NCBI RefSeq assembly: GCF_019670125.1
Contig: NZ_AP023033.1
Span: forward strand, 938,501-1,002,500
Origin: Agarivorans aestuarii
GTDB lineage: Bacteria; Pseudomonadota; Gammaproteobacteria; Enterobacterales; Celerinatantimonadaceae
Direction: 5' to 3'
Length of the DNA: 64,000 bases
In this document: piece by piece, positions 1 through 8,260 of the stretch
Layout of the letters: the number at the start of each line of letters is the position of its first letter
How positions within the stretch are numbered: position 1 is the first letter of the stretch
Notes under the pieces: generated by a model
Database searches by the model: none
The model's input: the letters and a program-made list of their open reading frames with translations, nothing else
Told to the model about the DNA's origin: nothing
Position numbers and translations under genes: made by a program

Positions 1-678
1 AACACTGCGCTGATAATGCTGCTGGTAACGGCTCTCGGCATGTACTTCCCAAGCATCACCAAAGGTGGTGACCCAAGTTCCTCCTAGGTTAAGCGCACGT
101 TTATTGTCGTAATAGCTTATTGCCTGCCATTCGCTATCGTTATTAAGTTGGTACCAACGTAAACCTAGGCCGCGTTGTTGTAGGCCTTCGGATTCGGTTG
201 CTAGGTAAGAGTCGGTATAAAATAAAGCATATTCGCCATTGCCACTAAACTGGCTAAGGCTTAATACGCCCACCCCTTCTTCTACTTGAATAGCTACCGG
301 ATTACGCCGATAAGGCAGGAACATATCTAAAGGGCGAAAACCATAACTTACGCCTAAGTCTATGCGTTGTTTTCCTACCAGCAAATCACGTTCGGCTAGC
401 TCGGTTTTCCAGAATAGCTCGGCCACAATCAAGTCATGCTGATTATCTTGCTTTTGTTTGGCTTGGCTTAAAGCAACTAGCTGCCCTTGTGCATTGCCAT
501 ATTGAGGAAACCAGCGCAGGGCTGCATCGCCAAACCATTGGTCTTCACTGTCGAACACCGGGCTATTTGAAGCGCTAGCAAAGCCGCTATCTAGTTCTAA
601 ATGCCATTGCTGTTGCCAAGCTGCTTGGCTAAAAGTACTGGTAAACAATAGCAGCCAAATAAAACGAAATTGAGCCAA
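1..678 (-). CDS. Putative outer-membrane beta-barrel protein (3' part outside window)
   Basis: Reading the minus strand from a TTG codon at 678 gives 226 codons with no stop, so the gene runs off the left edge. An AGGA ribosome-binding site lies about six bases before the TTG. The product begins with a short hydrophobic stretch ending in SQAAWQQ, which looks like a signal peptide. It continues with alternating aromatic and polar residues (LRWFPQYGN, AELFWKTEL, LGLRWYQLN), as in a beta-barrel outer-membrane protein. The specific family was not recognised; porin-like or export-type barrels are possible. The localisation is inferred from composition, and the start codon is the best supported by the ribosome-binding site. 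Confidence 0.6.
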   Translation of the reverse strand, partial: MAQFRFIWLLLFTSTFSQAAWQQQWHLELDSGFASASNSPVFDSEDQWFGDAALRWFPQYGNAQGQLVALSQAKQKQDNQHDLIVAELFWKTELAERDLLVGKQRIDLGVSYGFRPLDMFLPYRRNPVAIQVEEGVGVLSLSQFSGNGEYALFYTDSYLATESEGLQQRGLGLRWYQLNNDSEWQAISYYDNKRALNLGGTWVTTFGDAWEVHAESRYQQHYQRSV

Positions 679-1103
679 AACTTTTCCTAGTTAAATCGTG
701 TCCTTTGAGCATTAGCTTACGAGAGTGGCTAAGGGAACTGGTTTGAATGCGATAAACGGTTAGCTAAGTTGATAAAGTGTTTTAACTAGGGATAAGTGGT
801 GGGAGTTATTGAGGTGTTGTGTGGATTAGTGGAGTGTGAACTGTTTGGGTGAACTAAATAGGTTTTGCCCCATTGTGAGTTTCAAGCCTAAAGTAACTCA
901 AATCAAATCTTCGTATTTTCAGCCAATTTTTATCATCTCTAGCGATACGTTTAATGAGTATTTTAACATCTATATTGACTCCCTTGTTACTAGCCTGATA
1001 GCATCACGACCTTATTGATTCTAAAGTCAATTTTAATCAGATAAACAAGCAAGGAATCGCATGTTTAAGGCAGTAAAATCGATAGCGTGTTTGAGAGGCA
1101 ATA
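679..1103. other. Intergenic region, 425 bp, no supported gene
   Basis: This AT-rich spacer separates the divergent outer-membrane gene and the toxin gene, so promoters for both must lie here, but I could not fix a clear -35/-10 pair. A 60-codon open frame at 836-1018 has no convincing ribosome-binding site and ordinary noncoding composition, so I do not call it a gene. Confidence 0.5.
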
Positions 1104-3353
1104 ATGCATCCAAACGCTAACCCCTTCGAGGAGTCTAAGTTTAGCCAAACCCTGTTAGTTGATGCTTTTGGTCAGTCTTATATGTTTTTACCAAGACACG
1201 CAGGTCACACAGAAAACCAAGGTGAACTCGTTAATCACAGCATCGATATTTATTGGGCGCAGTCTTTACTGCAAAACCATAGCCCTATGTGGGGTTATCA
1301 GTTCGACTTAAACAAACTTTACTTTTACGTGTCTGGCGATTACATGGCCAGCCACAAAAGCGAGCAGCAGAAAATTGCTTGGCTTAGTAATGGCATTGTG
1401 AGCGGTGAGGTAAAGGTTCTTAAAGGCAAAAACTTTGCGCCGCCACCGCCTTCTAATATGGAAGGCGGCATGCCTGTTGCCACTTTGCCAGAGAGTGTTG
1501 TTACTCGTGCGAAACCTGCTCAAGCACCCTTAGGCCAAGGTGGTCAATCTATCGAGGACATTCGCGAAGCCTTAGATTTGTATTGCGCACTACCAGATGG
1601 CTCACCTGCGGCCAGCTTGCCTTACAAAGCAACCTTAGCAGATGGCACTGTATTAAAAGGCATGCTCGATGCTGATGGTTTAGCGCATCTACCTAACCTT
1701 AAACCCAATAACGTTGATGTTGAGTTTGGCGAGCAACCCAATGACGCCGCCATTGCAGCTACCCGAGCCGAGATTATTGCTGTGCTTAACAGCATTATTG
1801 CGGCGGAGAGAGTAGAGGGAGCTAAAATTGCAGCCGAGTATGGTGAGTTAAATGCCCTTCAAAAGGGCGCGTCGAGCATTGGCTCTTTGTTAACCGGGGT
1901 TGGTGGTGCGCTTGGCGATGCTGCTGAACTTACCTATAACCTTATAGAGCTTGGCTCTATGCAAGGGCAACTTAAGCGAGCGCTTAACGCTGGATGGGAT
2001 GCCTACAATGTAGATGACGATAAAGGATGGACAGAAAGTTTTGCCAGTAATTGGAGCAGTAGCCAGCACCAAGCCTATGTTAAAGCACTAGGGTTTGACC
2101 CCACCTCTATTACCAAAGAAAACCTTACCGAAGCCTACGAAATTGCCAGTTTCATTAGTGATGACGATGAAACTCAAACGGCCTTACTGCAGTTTGTAAA
2201 AGACTTTGCCGACGCACAACATCATACCGAACTTACCGAAATGGGCGGCGCAGCCATATTTGATATTGTGCTAGGTGCAACTTTGGTGGCAATTACAGGA
2301 GGCGCCGGTACCGCCGCTGTAGCCGCTAACAAAGTACGCCATTTAGATAAGCTAGGCGGCTTGTTCAAAACCCTCGCTAAGCAGCTTAAAAAGAAAGCCC
2401 AATTTAAGACTAAATCTGGCCGCACTGGTGGCAAAGTAGAGCAACAAATTGCTAAGCCTGCGGGGGCAGAGGTGCCTACTGATGCAGGTAAGCAAAAGCA
2501 GGCCAATGTCGCGAGCAATAAACGCAACCAAATGAACCCTCGTTCTTTTGCTGAAGTAGAAAAACGCTTGGAGAAGGCTCGAGAAGATATTAAGAAACGT
2601 ATGGATGCAGGTAAGCCGGCTTACAAACCCAAGTATAGCGATGATGAGCTAGTAAAAATGGCAAATTCAGGGGCAACGGCTAATGATAGGTTCTTAGTTA
2701 GTATTCAAACAAAAGCCACCTCAGACAAAGCAAAGCTCGCCTTTCAAAGAGATAGCGGGCTAGCACCTACTTGGACAACATCCTTTGATCAACTGGAAGC
2801 CGCCGATTCAGATCCAGAGCTCATTAATAAAATTTTAGGAAATAGTAAATGGTATGATCCCAAAAAAGACTATGTGATGCATATTATTGATCGAGGTGAA
2901 AACTTAGATCAGTTTGGTGGTAATACTGTTGTACCAACTTGGGAGAATATGAGCGGTGTGGTCACCCACAATGTTAAAGGGCATGATAACAAAACCCTCT
3001 TAAGCACCATGAACTCTGACTACCAAGACAAGTATGCAAAAACCATGGAAGACGTGTGGGCTAAAGACATATCAGATTTCGATAAAGAAGACATAAAAGA
3101 ATATGCATCCACTTTATCCGAAAAAGATTCTCAACTATTTCAGGCTCGGCATGAAGTTCGAACCGAAATTGGGGCAAACGCCGAATTCACAGGTAATGGA
3201 CTAACAGCAAACACAGCCGATGGGGGGGGGAACTATGGTGTTGTGGAAACCCTTTCTATAGAGAAAAACACACCAACATTAAAACAATTACAGACTCCAA
3301 AATCCGACGGTTCGACAATTGTCAAAACCATAGACTTAAACCCAATTGAGTAA
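1104..3353 (+). CDS. Polymorphic toxin, probable type VI secretion effector
   Basis: The 749-residue product has no signal peptide. Residues 1-110 form an N-terminal domain I do not recognise. A Pro-rich linker follows (PPPPS, about 112-117). Residues 157-208 (LYCALPDGSPA, then VEFGE) resemble the small transthyretin-like beta domain often seen in type VI cargo effectors. Two hydrophobic, Gly/Ala-rich stretches lie at about 255-272 and 381-408. A Lys-rich charged linker (about 420-510) leads to a C-terminal domain (about 510-749) with no toxin motif I know. A GAGAGG ribosome-binding site precedes the ATG. Two small related genes follow directly, as expected for toxin and immunity. A run of nine G at 3222-3230 lies in the toxin end. 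No secretion genes are in the window, so the type VI assignment is an inference. Confidence 0.6.
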   Translation: MHPNANPFEESKFSQTLLVDAFGQSYMFLPRHAGHTENQGELVNHSIDIYWAQSLLQNHSPMWGYQFDLNKLYFYVSGDYMASHKSEQQKIAWLSNGIVSGEVKVLKGKNFAPPPPSNMEGGMPVATLPESVVTRAKPAQAPLGQGGQSIEDIREALDLYCALPDGSPAASLPYKATLADGTVLKGMLDADGLAHLPNLKPNNVDVEFGEQPNDAAIAATRAEIIAVLNSIIAAERVEGAKIAAEYGELNALQKGASSIGSLLTGVGGALGDAAELTYNLIELGSMQGQLKRALNAGWDAYNVDDDKGWTESFASNWSSSQHQAYVKALGFDPTSITKENLTEAYEIASFISDDDETQTALLQFVKDFADAQHHTELTEMGGAAIFDIVLGATLVAITGGAGTAAVAANKVRHLDKLGGLFKTLAKQLKKKAQFKTKSGRTGGKVEQQIAKPAGAEVPTDAGKQKQANVASNKRNQMNPRSFAEVEKRLEKAREDIKKRMDAGKPAYKPKYSDDELVKMANSGATANDRFLVSIQTKATSDKAKLAFQRDSGLAPTWTTSFDQLEAADSDPELINKILGNSKWYDPKKDYVMHIIDRGENLDQFGGNTVVPTWENMSGVVTHNVKGHDNKTLLSTMNSDYQDKYAKTMEDVWAKDISDFDKEDIKEYASTLSEKDSQLFQARHEVRTEIGANAEFTGNGLTANTADGGGNYGVVETLSIEKNTPTLKQLQTPKSDGSTIVKTIDLNPIE
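3222..3230 (+). repeat. Homopolymeric G9 tract inside the toxin gene
   Basis: Nine consecutive G bases encode Gly707-Gly709 of the toxin. A one-base slip would change the last roughly 40 residues. Tracts of this length are known slippage sites in other bacteria; whether this one varies is unknown. Confidence 0.7.
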
Positions 3354-3359
3354 GTTGTA

Positions 3360-3821
3360 ATGAAAAAGTTTTCTCTTCTAAAAATTGATGATTTACCTAA
3401 AAATGCAAAAATACTATTCAGCATCCAATATCCAATGTTTCCAGATAAAAACAACAAAGTCATTCTTCTCGATGATTACGTTATAATTTGGACAGAATAT
3501 ACAAGCAAACTCACGAAAAAACGTAAAACATCTCAAAAAGAATTCCCTAAAGACGCTATACAGTGGTTTGTTAATACAATTGAAAACAACTATTGGGGTG
3601 ATGGAGGGACTAAATCAAGCACCTCAGAAGAAGTAGTAATTAATAATGAGTCTATTGGTATCAGCTCCATGGCGCACTGCTGCGCTGAAAACCTACCTGG
3701 ATACAATTTTTGGAATAGATCGAGGAAAGATCATGTTTCAAATCTACCACCTCAAGAATGGGATATTCCAAGATACATGCTTGAGGAAGGGCTTTTAGAG
3801 AAATTAAAGTGTATTTCCTGA
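3360..3821 (+). CDS. Putative immunity protein, first copy
   Basis: This 153-residue protein starts seven bases after the toxin stop codon, so it is probably translated from the same transcript. It has no signal peptide or membrane segment. It shares a pattern with the protein encoded at 3903-4472: an EFP-x(3)-A-x(2)-WFV block near the middle, an LGI/IGIS segment, an LPGY or IPGY block followed by SR-x-DH, and a C-terminal GLLE/GMLE-L block. The two are therefore paralogues. Its place behind a polymorphic toxin suggests a cognate immunity protein in the cytoplasm. The family was not recognised by name. The region is richer in A and T than the toxin's first two thirds, consistent with a toxin-immunity module that was exchanged. 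Confidence 0.6.
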   Translation: MKKFSLLKIDDLPKNAKILFSIQYPMFPDKNNKVILLDDYVIIWTEYTSKLTKKRKTSQKEFPKDAIQWFVNTIENNYWGDGGTKSSTSEEVVINNESIGISSMAHCCAENLPGYNFWNRSRKDHVSNLPPQEWDIPRYMLEEGLLEKLKCIS

Positions 3822-3902
3822 GTAAAGTTAATCCTATTAGTACCGTGAAAAAAATGGCACCGTGAAGAAGGTCGCGCTTACTGAAATTCCAGGATTACAA
3901 TT

Positions 3903-4472
3903 ATGAACAAACCCCCTGTCTTTGACGCATCTACTTTTGTGCCAGTGCCTCGCAAGCCAGAATGGCCCGTATACCAGCCCGAGAATATACCTAGCGCTTG
4001 GAAAAAAATTGCCGAGATTACTGATGTTAGGTTTAAAGATACGATTCGTGATTGGCAGCTTTACTTTGATGGGGCTATGTTAATTATTTATTATTGGAAT
4101 GATGGTATTAGCCCTTTTAGTGGTGAACCATATCGCTATGTAGAGCAATATGAATTCCCCATTGGTGCAGCCGCATGGTTTGTAGAAAACCTACCGCGCT
4201 TTTTCAATGCTGGAGACCCAACCAAGCCGCAAACCAGTGAAGGTTTTCATCATTACGGGCATTGTGGTGACGAGGAGTTAGGGATATCCAGGCTCATTAA
4301 CTCTATAGGTAGAGATATTCCCGGTTACAGTTTAGATAATTGTAGTCGCTGCGATCACCCAGACATGGACTTATGCCAAAGCTTTAAGATGAGTGATGAT
4401 TTTTTGTTTAACCAAGGAATGCTAGAGCTGTTTAAAGACATCGCTAAGCGTAATGCCGCAGGCACGCTTTAA
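3903..4472 (+). CDS. Putative immunity protein, second copy
   Basis: This 189-residue soluble protein is a divergent paralogue of the one at 3360-3821, sharing the EFP...AAAWFVENLPRFF block, IPGYSLDNCSRCDHPD and the GMLELFKDIAK end. It carries about 35 extra N-terminal residues. The ATG is 81 bases after the previous stop codon. A second immunity-like gene behind one toxin either gives added protection or is an orphan left from an earlier toxin. The gene ends just before a hairpin terminator. Function is inferred only from position and paralogy. Confidence 0.6.
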   Translation: MNKPPVFDASTFVPVPRKPEWPVYQPENIPSAWKKIAEITDVRFKDTIRDWQLYFDGAMLIIYYWNDGISPFSGEPYRYVEQYEFPIGAAAWFVENLPRFFNAGDPTKPQTSEGFHHYGHCGDEELGISRLINSIGRDIPGYSLDNCSRCDHPDMDLCQSFKMSDDFLFNQGMLELFKDIAKRNAAGTL

Positions 4473-4481
4473 AAAAGATAG

Positions 4482-4514
4482 AAGAGTCAGGAAACAGTTT
4501 CTGGCTCTTTCTTT
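4482..4514 (+). terminator. Rho-independent terminator of the toxin-immunity operon
   Basis: AAGAGTCAGGAAAC and TTTCTGGCTCTT can pair (with one bulge and one G-U pair) around a two-base loop, followed by TTCTTTG. It lies ten bases after the last immunity gene. Confidence 0.6.
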
Positions 4515-4726
4515 GTAAGAATATCCCGTAACACTGCTATTTAGCACTTTCCCATACTTTTGCTAATCCTAATCACATTTGGATAAGCGCGTGTGCTAAC
4601 GCATTTTTGTCCAATTGTGATTTACAACACCCGCTTGTTTGACGTCATGCTCTATCAGTAACTTACCTGCGAATGTGCAAGTTCGAGTATGTGATTACTA
4701 ATTGTGGATCGTTTTTTGGGAAACAA

Positions 4727-4915
4727 GTACCCAAAGTGTCGCTGTTAATTTTAGCGTTTGAACTATCAGGTTCTTACGGAGAGGGGGTAAGAAAGAAGTA
4801 CCCAGAGTGTCGCTGTTGATTATAGCCCTTGAGCTATGAGGTTCTTACGGAGAGGGGGAAAGAAAGAAGTACCCAGAGTGCCGCTGTTGATTTTAGCCCT
4901 TGAACCATGAGGTTC
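4727..4915 (-). repeat. 71-bp tandem repeat derived from the 6S RNA 3' end
   Basis: Units starting with GTACCC lie at 4727, 4798 and 4869, an exact 71-bp period. On the minus strand each unit reads GAACCT..., then an AACAGCG.CACT block and GGGTACTT. The copy starting at 4869 is the real 3' strand of 6S RNA; the two others lie downstream of it. The units differ at several positions, so the duplication is not very recent. The more distal copies keep the bases that close the 6S terminal stem. Confidence 0.8.
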
Positions 4916-5047
4916 AAGGCGGGAAACAAGACCCTACCGTAGGCTTCTCAGTCGGGCTGAGCATGCTCAATAGCAGGGAAAAATTACCCTTAAGATACAA
5001 TTATCGGCTCAGGGACATCACCAACTGGCGAACACCCCAGGAAACTA
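4866..5047 (-). ncRNA. ssrS: 6S RNA
   Basis: 6S RNA binds sigma-70 RNA polymerase and mimics an open promoter. On the minus strand, just after zapA as in other gammaproteobacteria, the sequence contains blocks recalled from E. coli 6S RNA: GTGTTCGCC near the 5' end, CCCTGAGCCGATA, TGAGCATGCTC, TGAGAAGCCT, and CCTTGAACC...GGTTCAAGGGC near the 3' end. The ends CCTGGGGTGTTCGC and GCGGCACTCTGGG pair into the closing stem with one bulged U. The exact 5' and 3' ends are estimates. The 5-formyltetrahydrofolate cyclo-ligase gene that follows ssrS in E. coli is absent here; repeats and the toxin island take its place. Confidence 0.88.
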
Positions 5048-5093
5048 AACTCTTTATACACTGTAGTAAAACTTCGAATACCCTGCGAGTGCT

Positions 5094-5408
5094 CTATTCA
5101 ACATTATCCACTGGTTGGCTCTGTTCTAACAAAGCGCGTTCAATGGTGTTTTGTAGCTCTACTATGCGCTGATTCATGTTATCAGCATAATTCTGGTTTT
5201 TTGCTTGTTCGCTATGCAACTCATAAGAGAGATGCAAACCAACCATAATGGCTAAGTGCTCGGTACTATTAACGCTGCTCTTTTGTTTGAGCGCTTCTAA
5301 ACGTTGAGATAATTCGTCGGCGGCTTGGCGAAGCTTATCTTCTTCACCTACCGGGCAAGCTACCCGATAATTCTTGCCTAACAATATTATGTCTACGCCC
5401 TGCGTCAT
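5094..5408 (-). CDS. zapA: Cell division protein ZapA
   Basis: ZapA binds FtsZ in the cytoplasm and promotes bundling of Z-ring filaments. The 104-residue product has the family's usual length. Its N-terminal beta-rich part (VDIILLGKNYRVACPVGEEDKLRQAA) is typical, and it is followed by a long C-terminal coiled coil (about residues 60-98). It is transcribed towards 6S RNA, the conserved gammaproteobacterial order. The PilZ and ygfB genes lie on the other side in the opposite direction. Confidence 0.92.
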   Translation of the reverse strand: MTQGVDIILLGKNYRVACPVGEEDKLRQAADELSQRLEALKQKSSVNSTEHLAIMVGLHLSYELHSEQAKNQNYADNMNQRIVELQNTIERALLEQSQPVDNVE

Positions 5409-5571
5409 GATTCGCCTTAGCTAAACTCTATTACGACCGAATATATAGCGCAGCGCGCTAACTTGCAACCATTGTTGCCGCGGCTTTGTGCAAGCTGCGG
5501 CAATAACGAGCAGTTTGCTGTAAAGCTAAACAAATCTGCGTTATCGGCCTCATAAAAGCTTATTTGATTGC

Positions 5572-6282
5572 TTGAATATCCCTAACGATTTGTCCACCAT
5601 AGCCAACTATAATTATTTGAGCGTTAACGCTAACGCCAGTTTACAAAGTTTTTTAGGTAACAGGATACAAAGCTTCATGGCGCAAGCAGGCAGTTTTGCC
5701 GATGAACGTCGCAGATTTTATCGCATTGTTTACCCAGTGCGTTTGATTCAGCTCCTCATAAAAATGGTTAACACTAAAATTGCCAATGTTGACCCTCAAG
5801 GCCGCAAAAAATCAGAAGTGAAAGACGCCTATGCGGCGCAGTTCATGCCAATGATGTATTTGGGCGATCATGTCTTTCCTGTGTTAGATGTCTCTGAAGG
5901 CGGCTGTCGTATTCAATGGCGCTCTTCTGCCGAGCCTTTACCTATTTCCAGTAAAATTTTGGTTGGGCGGGTGTTATTTCACAAAGACCTAAGCAAAATT
6001 GTTGATTACCTGCCTAAAGATCTCAAAGACGAATTCGAAGATTTAAGCTTGCTCTACAGTACCGAAGGTTACGAGCATCAGTTTGAAGCAAGAATTGTTC
6101 GCAAGATTGAAAACAAGCGCGATCCTTACCCACAGTTGTGTCTGCAATTTACCAAGGCCACTCACATGTCGGCGCGCTTTATTCGCCAACAAGAGAGCAC
6201 CTTAATTAAACTGTTTCGCGATCAATACATTGAGCGGGTGCGCCTGCGCCGCCAACAGCTTAAAGAAGCCCAACAAAAATAG
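5572..6282 (+). CDS. PilZ-domain protein, probable cyclic-di-GMP receptor
   Basis: The 236-residue soluble protein carries both parts of a PilZ cyclic-di-GMP site: the arginine motif ERRRFYR at residues 45-51 (R47 and R51 in RxxxR) and LDVSEGGCRI near residue 105 (the D-x-S-x-x-G motif). The middle and C-terminal parts are longer than a minimal PilZ domain and end in a basic helix. The start is a TTG with no good ribosome-binding site, so the first residues are uncertain; the next ATG is at codon 35, close before the arginine motif. The role, such as a link to motility or surface growth, is not shown by the sequence. Confidence 0.75.
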   Translation: MNIPNDLSTIANYNYLSVNANASLQSFLGNRIQSFMAQAGSFADERRRFYRIVYPVRLIQLLIKMVNTKIANVDPQGRKKSEVKDAYAAQFMPMMYLGDHVFPVLDVSEGGCRIQWRSSAEPLPISSKILVGRVLFHKDLSKIVDYLPKDLKDEFEDLSLLYSTEGYEHQFEARIVRKIENKRDPYPQLCLQFTKATHMSARFIRQQESTLIKLFRDQYIERVRLRRQQLKEAQQK

Positions 6283-6373
6283 CCCTTTTACAGCCCTAAA
6301 TATGAGTTTAAAAATGGCCGCTACCCTAAAGCAGTGTTAGGATTAGCGGACTAAAAGTAGCTAGGTATTTAAC

Positions 6374-6940
6374 GTGACTAAAATTGCATATCCAGATTAT
6401 GAAGATCTGGGTGAACTACTCATAGGTTCAAAAATATTGGTTAGCCCTGCAGAAGTTCATGGCCTGTTAAGTGGCTTACTAGCAGCTGGCCTGCCCAATG
6501 ACGGTGACTGGATGAGCCAGATTAATGCGCTGATTAACGATGGCCAAGGTTTACCTGTTGAGATTAAAAAGCAGCTTAAAATAGTAATGGAAGCCACCCA
6601 TAGCGGGATGAGTGATAGCTTGTTAGGTTTTCAATTGATGTTGCCCGACGACGAAGTAGTGGTAGAAGAGCGCACCGAAGCCTTAGCCCAATGGGTACAA
6701 AGCTTTTTAGTGGGTTTTGGGGTAGTGCAAAACGACCTAAATAAACTCTCTGAAGACGTGCAAGAACTGGTTAAAGACTTCACCGAAATTAGCCAATTAT
6801 CTTCCGATTTAGATGATGACGAAGAAGAGAACGAACAAGCCCTATTCCAAGTAGTGGAATACGTTCGCATTGGCGCGATTACTATTTTTGCTCACCTCAC
6901 TGCCAGTGATAGCGACCAACAACAACCTACACTGCATTAA
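6374..6940 (+). CDS. ygfB: UPF0149 family protein YgfB
   Basis: This 188-residue acidic protein matches the YgfB/YecA family (UPF0149): DYEDLGELL near the start, EVHGLLSGLL at about residues 27-36, LGFQLMLPDDE, and a C-terminal EYVRIGAI segment. It uses a GTG start. It stands directly before pepP, ubiH and ubiI, the order known from many gammaproteobacteria. The molecular role is not well established; in Pseudomonas, YgfB has been linked to regulation of ampDh3 and beta-lactam response, and I do not extend that here. Confidence 0.88.
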   Translation: MTKIAYPDYEDLGELLIGSKILVSPAEVHGLLSGLLAAGLPNDGDWMSQINALINDGQGLPVEIKKQLKIVMEATHSGMSDSLLGFQLMLPDDEVVVEERTEALAQWVQSFLVGFGVVQNDLNKLSEDVQELVKDFTEISQLSSDLDDDEEENEQALFQVVEYVRIGAITIFAHLTASDSDQQQPTLH

Positions 6941-6964
6941 ACACTTATAAGCCAAGGAGTTGCT

Positions 6965-8260
6965 GTGTTTTTACAACGTCGTCAGCAGTTATTTGCTGCC
7001 ATGTCAGACAACAGTGTTGCGATTTTCTGTGCTGCCGAAGAACAAACGCGCAGCCGCGACACTGAGTTTCCCTTTCGCCAAGACAGCGACTTTTACTACT
7101 TCTCTGGCTTTAACGAGCCCAGCGCAATGTTATTGCTTATTAAACACGCTGGCGAAACTCGCACCGTGTTGTTTAATCGCCGCAAAGATAAGCTGGCCGA
7201 AATTTGGCAAGGCCGCCGTTTAGGCCAAGAGCAAGCTGTAAGTAATTTGGCTATCGATAAAGCTCACGCCATAGAAGAATTTGGCGAGCATTTACATCTT
7301 GAGCTAGATGGCCTAGACAAAGTGTATTTGGCCCAAGGGCGTTACCCTGCTTACGACCAACAAATTTTTGCTGCCATCGAATGCCTACGCAATGGTTTGC
7401 GCCAAGGCTTTAAAGCGCCTAAGCAAATCGAAGACTGGCGACCCATTGTTGATGAAATGCGCCTGATTAAATCGGCCGAAGAAGTGGCGCTAATGCGCAA
7501 AGCAGGCGAGATCTCTGCCGCTGGTCATGTGCGTGCTATGCGCAGCTGTAAGATAGGCATGTGGGAATACCAGTTAGAAGCCGAAATTCATCACGAGTTT
7601 TTAATGGCCGGCTCACGCGCGCCTGCTTACGGCACCATTGTTGGCGCTGGTGATAACGCGTGTATCTTGCATTACACCGAAAACGAAAGCGTGATGCAAG
7701 ATGGCGATTTGGTGCTTATTGATGCCGGCGCTGAATACCAAATGTATGCCGGTGATATTACCCGTACCTTCCCGGTAAACGGTAAGTTCAGCCCAGAGCA
7801 AGCCAAGCTCTATAACGTAGTATTAGATGCTCAATTAGCCGCTTTAGACATGCTAAAACCAGGTGTGTCTATTTACCAAGTTAACCAAGAGGTGCTTAAG
7901 ATTATGGTGAGTGGCTTGGTGGAACTGGGCATTATGCAGGGCGACGTTGCTAAGCTCATCGAAGAAGAAGCTTACAAAGAATATTACATGCACGGTTTAG
8001 GACATTGGATTGGCCTAGACGTACACGATGTGGGTGACTATTACGATGTTAAGCGCACTCGACCATTGGTAGAGGGCATGGCCATCACCATTGAACCTGG
8101 CTTGTATATTCCTGCAGATGCCGAGGTGCCAGCGGCTTATCAAGGCATAGGTATTCGTATTGAAGACGATGTAGTGATAACCAGGGATGGTCGTGAAATT
8201 CTGACCAGCGATGTACCTAAATCTATTGCCGAAATAGAAGCGTTAATGGCAAATGGCTAG
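6965..8260 (+). CDS. pepP: Xaa-Pro aminopeptidase PepP
   Basis: PepP removes N-terminal residues that precede proline, using a dinuclear manganese centre in the cytoplasm. The 431-residue length is normal. The N-terminal creatinase-like domain (about 1-170) is followed by a pita-bread fold: VLIDAGAEYQMYAGDITRTFPV holds the two metal-binding aspartates, HGLGHWIGLDVHD the histidine, and TIEPGLY and GIRIEDD the two glutamates. The start is a GTG with an AAGGAG site at good spacing. The gene overlaps ubiH by eight bases, so the two are probably coupled. Confidence 0.94.
   Translation: MFLQRRQQLFAAMSDNSVAIFCAAEEQTRSRDTEFPFRQDSDFYYFSGFNEPSAMLLLIKHAGETRTVLFNRRKDKLAEIWQGRRLGQEQAVSNLAIDKAHAIEEFGEHLHLELDGLDKVYLAQGRYPAYDQQIFAAIECLRNGLRQGFKAPKQIEDWRPIVDEMRLIKSAEEVALMRKAGEISAAGHVRAMRSCKIGMWEYQLEAEIHHEFLMAGSRAPAYGTIVGAGDNACILHYTENESVMQDGDLVLIDAGAEYQMYAGDITRTFPVNGKFSPEQAKLYNVVLDAQLAALDMLKPGVSIYQVNQEVLKIMVSGLVELGIMQGDVAKLIEEEAYKEYYMHGLGHWIGLDVHDVGDYYDVKRTRPLVEGMAITIEPGLYIPADAEVPAAYQGIGIRIEDDVVITRDGREILTSDVPKSIAEIEALMANG

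Noticed and set aside
836-1018. 60-codon open frame upstream of the toxin gene
   Set aside because: No ribosome-binding site, composition like the flanking spacer and no recognisable feature; a random open frame.
4900-5172. 90-codon open frame on the plus strand
   Set aside because: It lies across 6S RNA and the end of zapA on the opposite strand; the conserved features belong to those.
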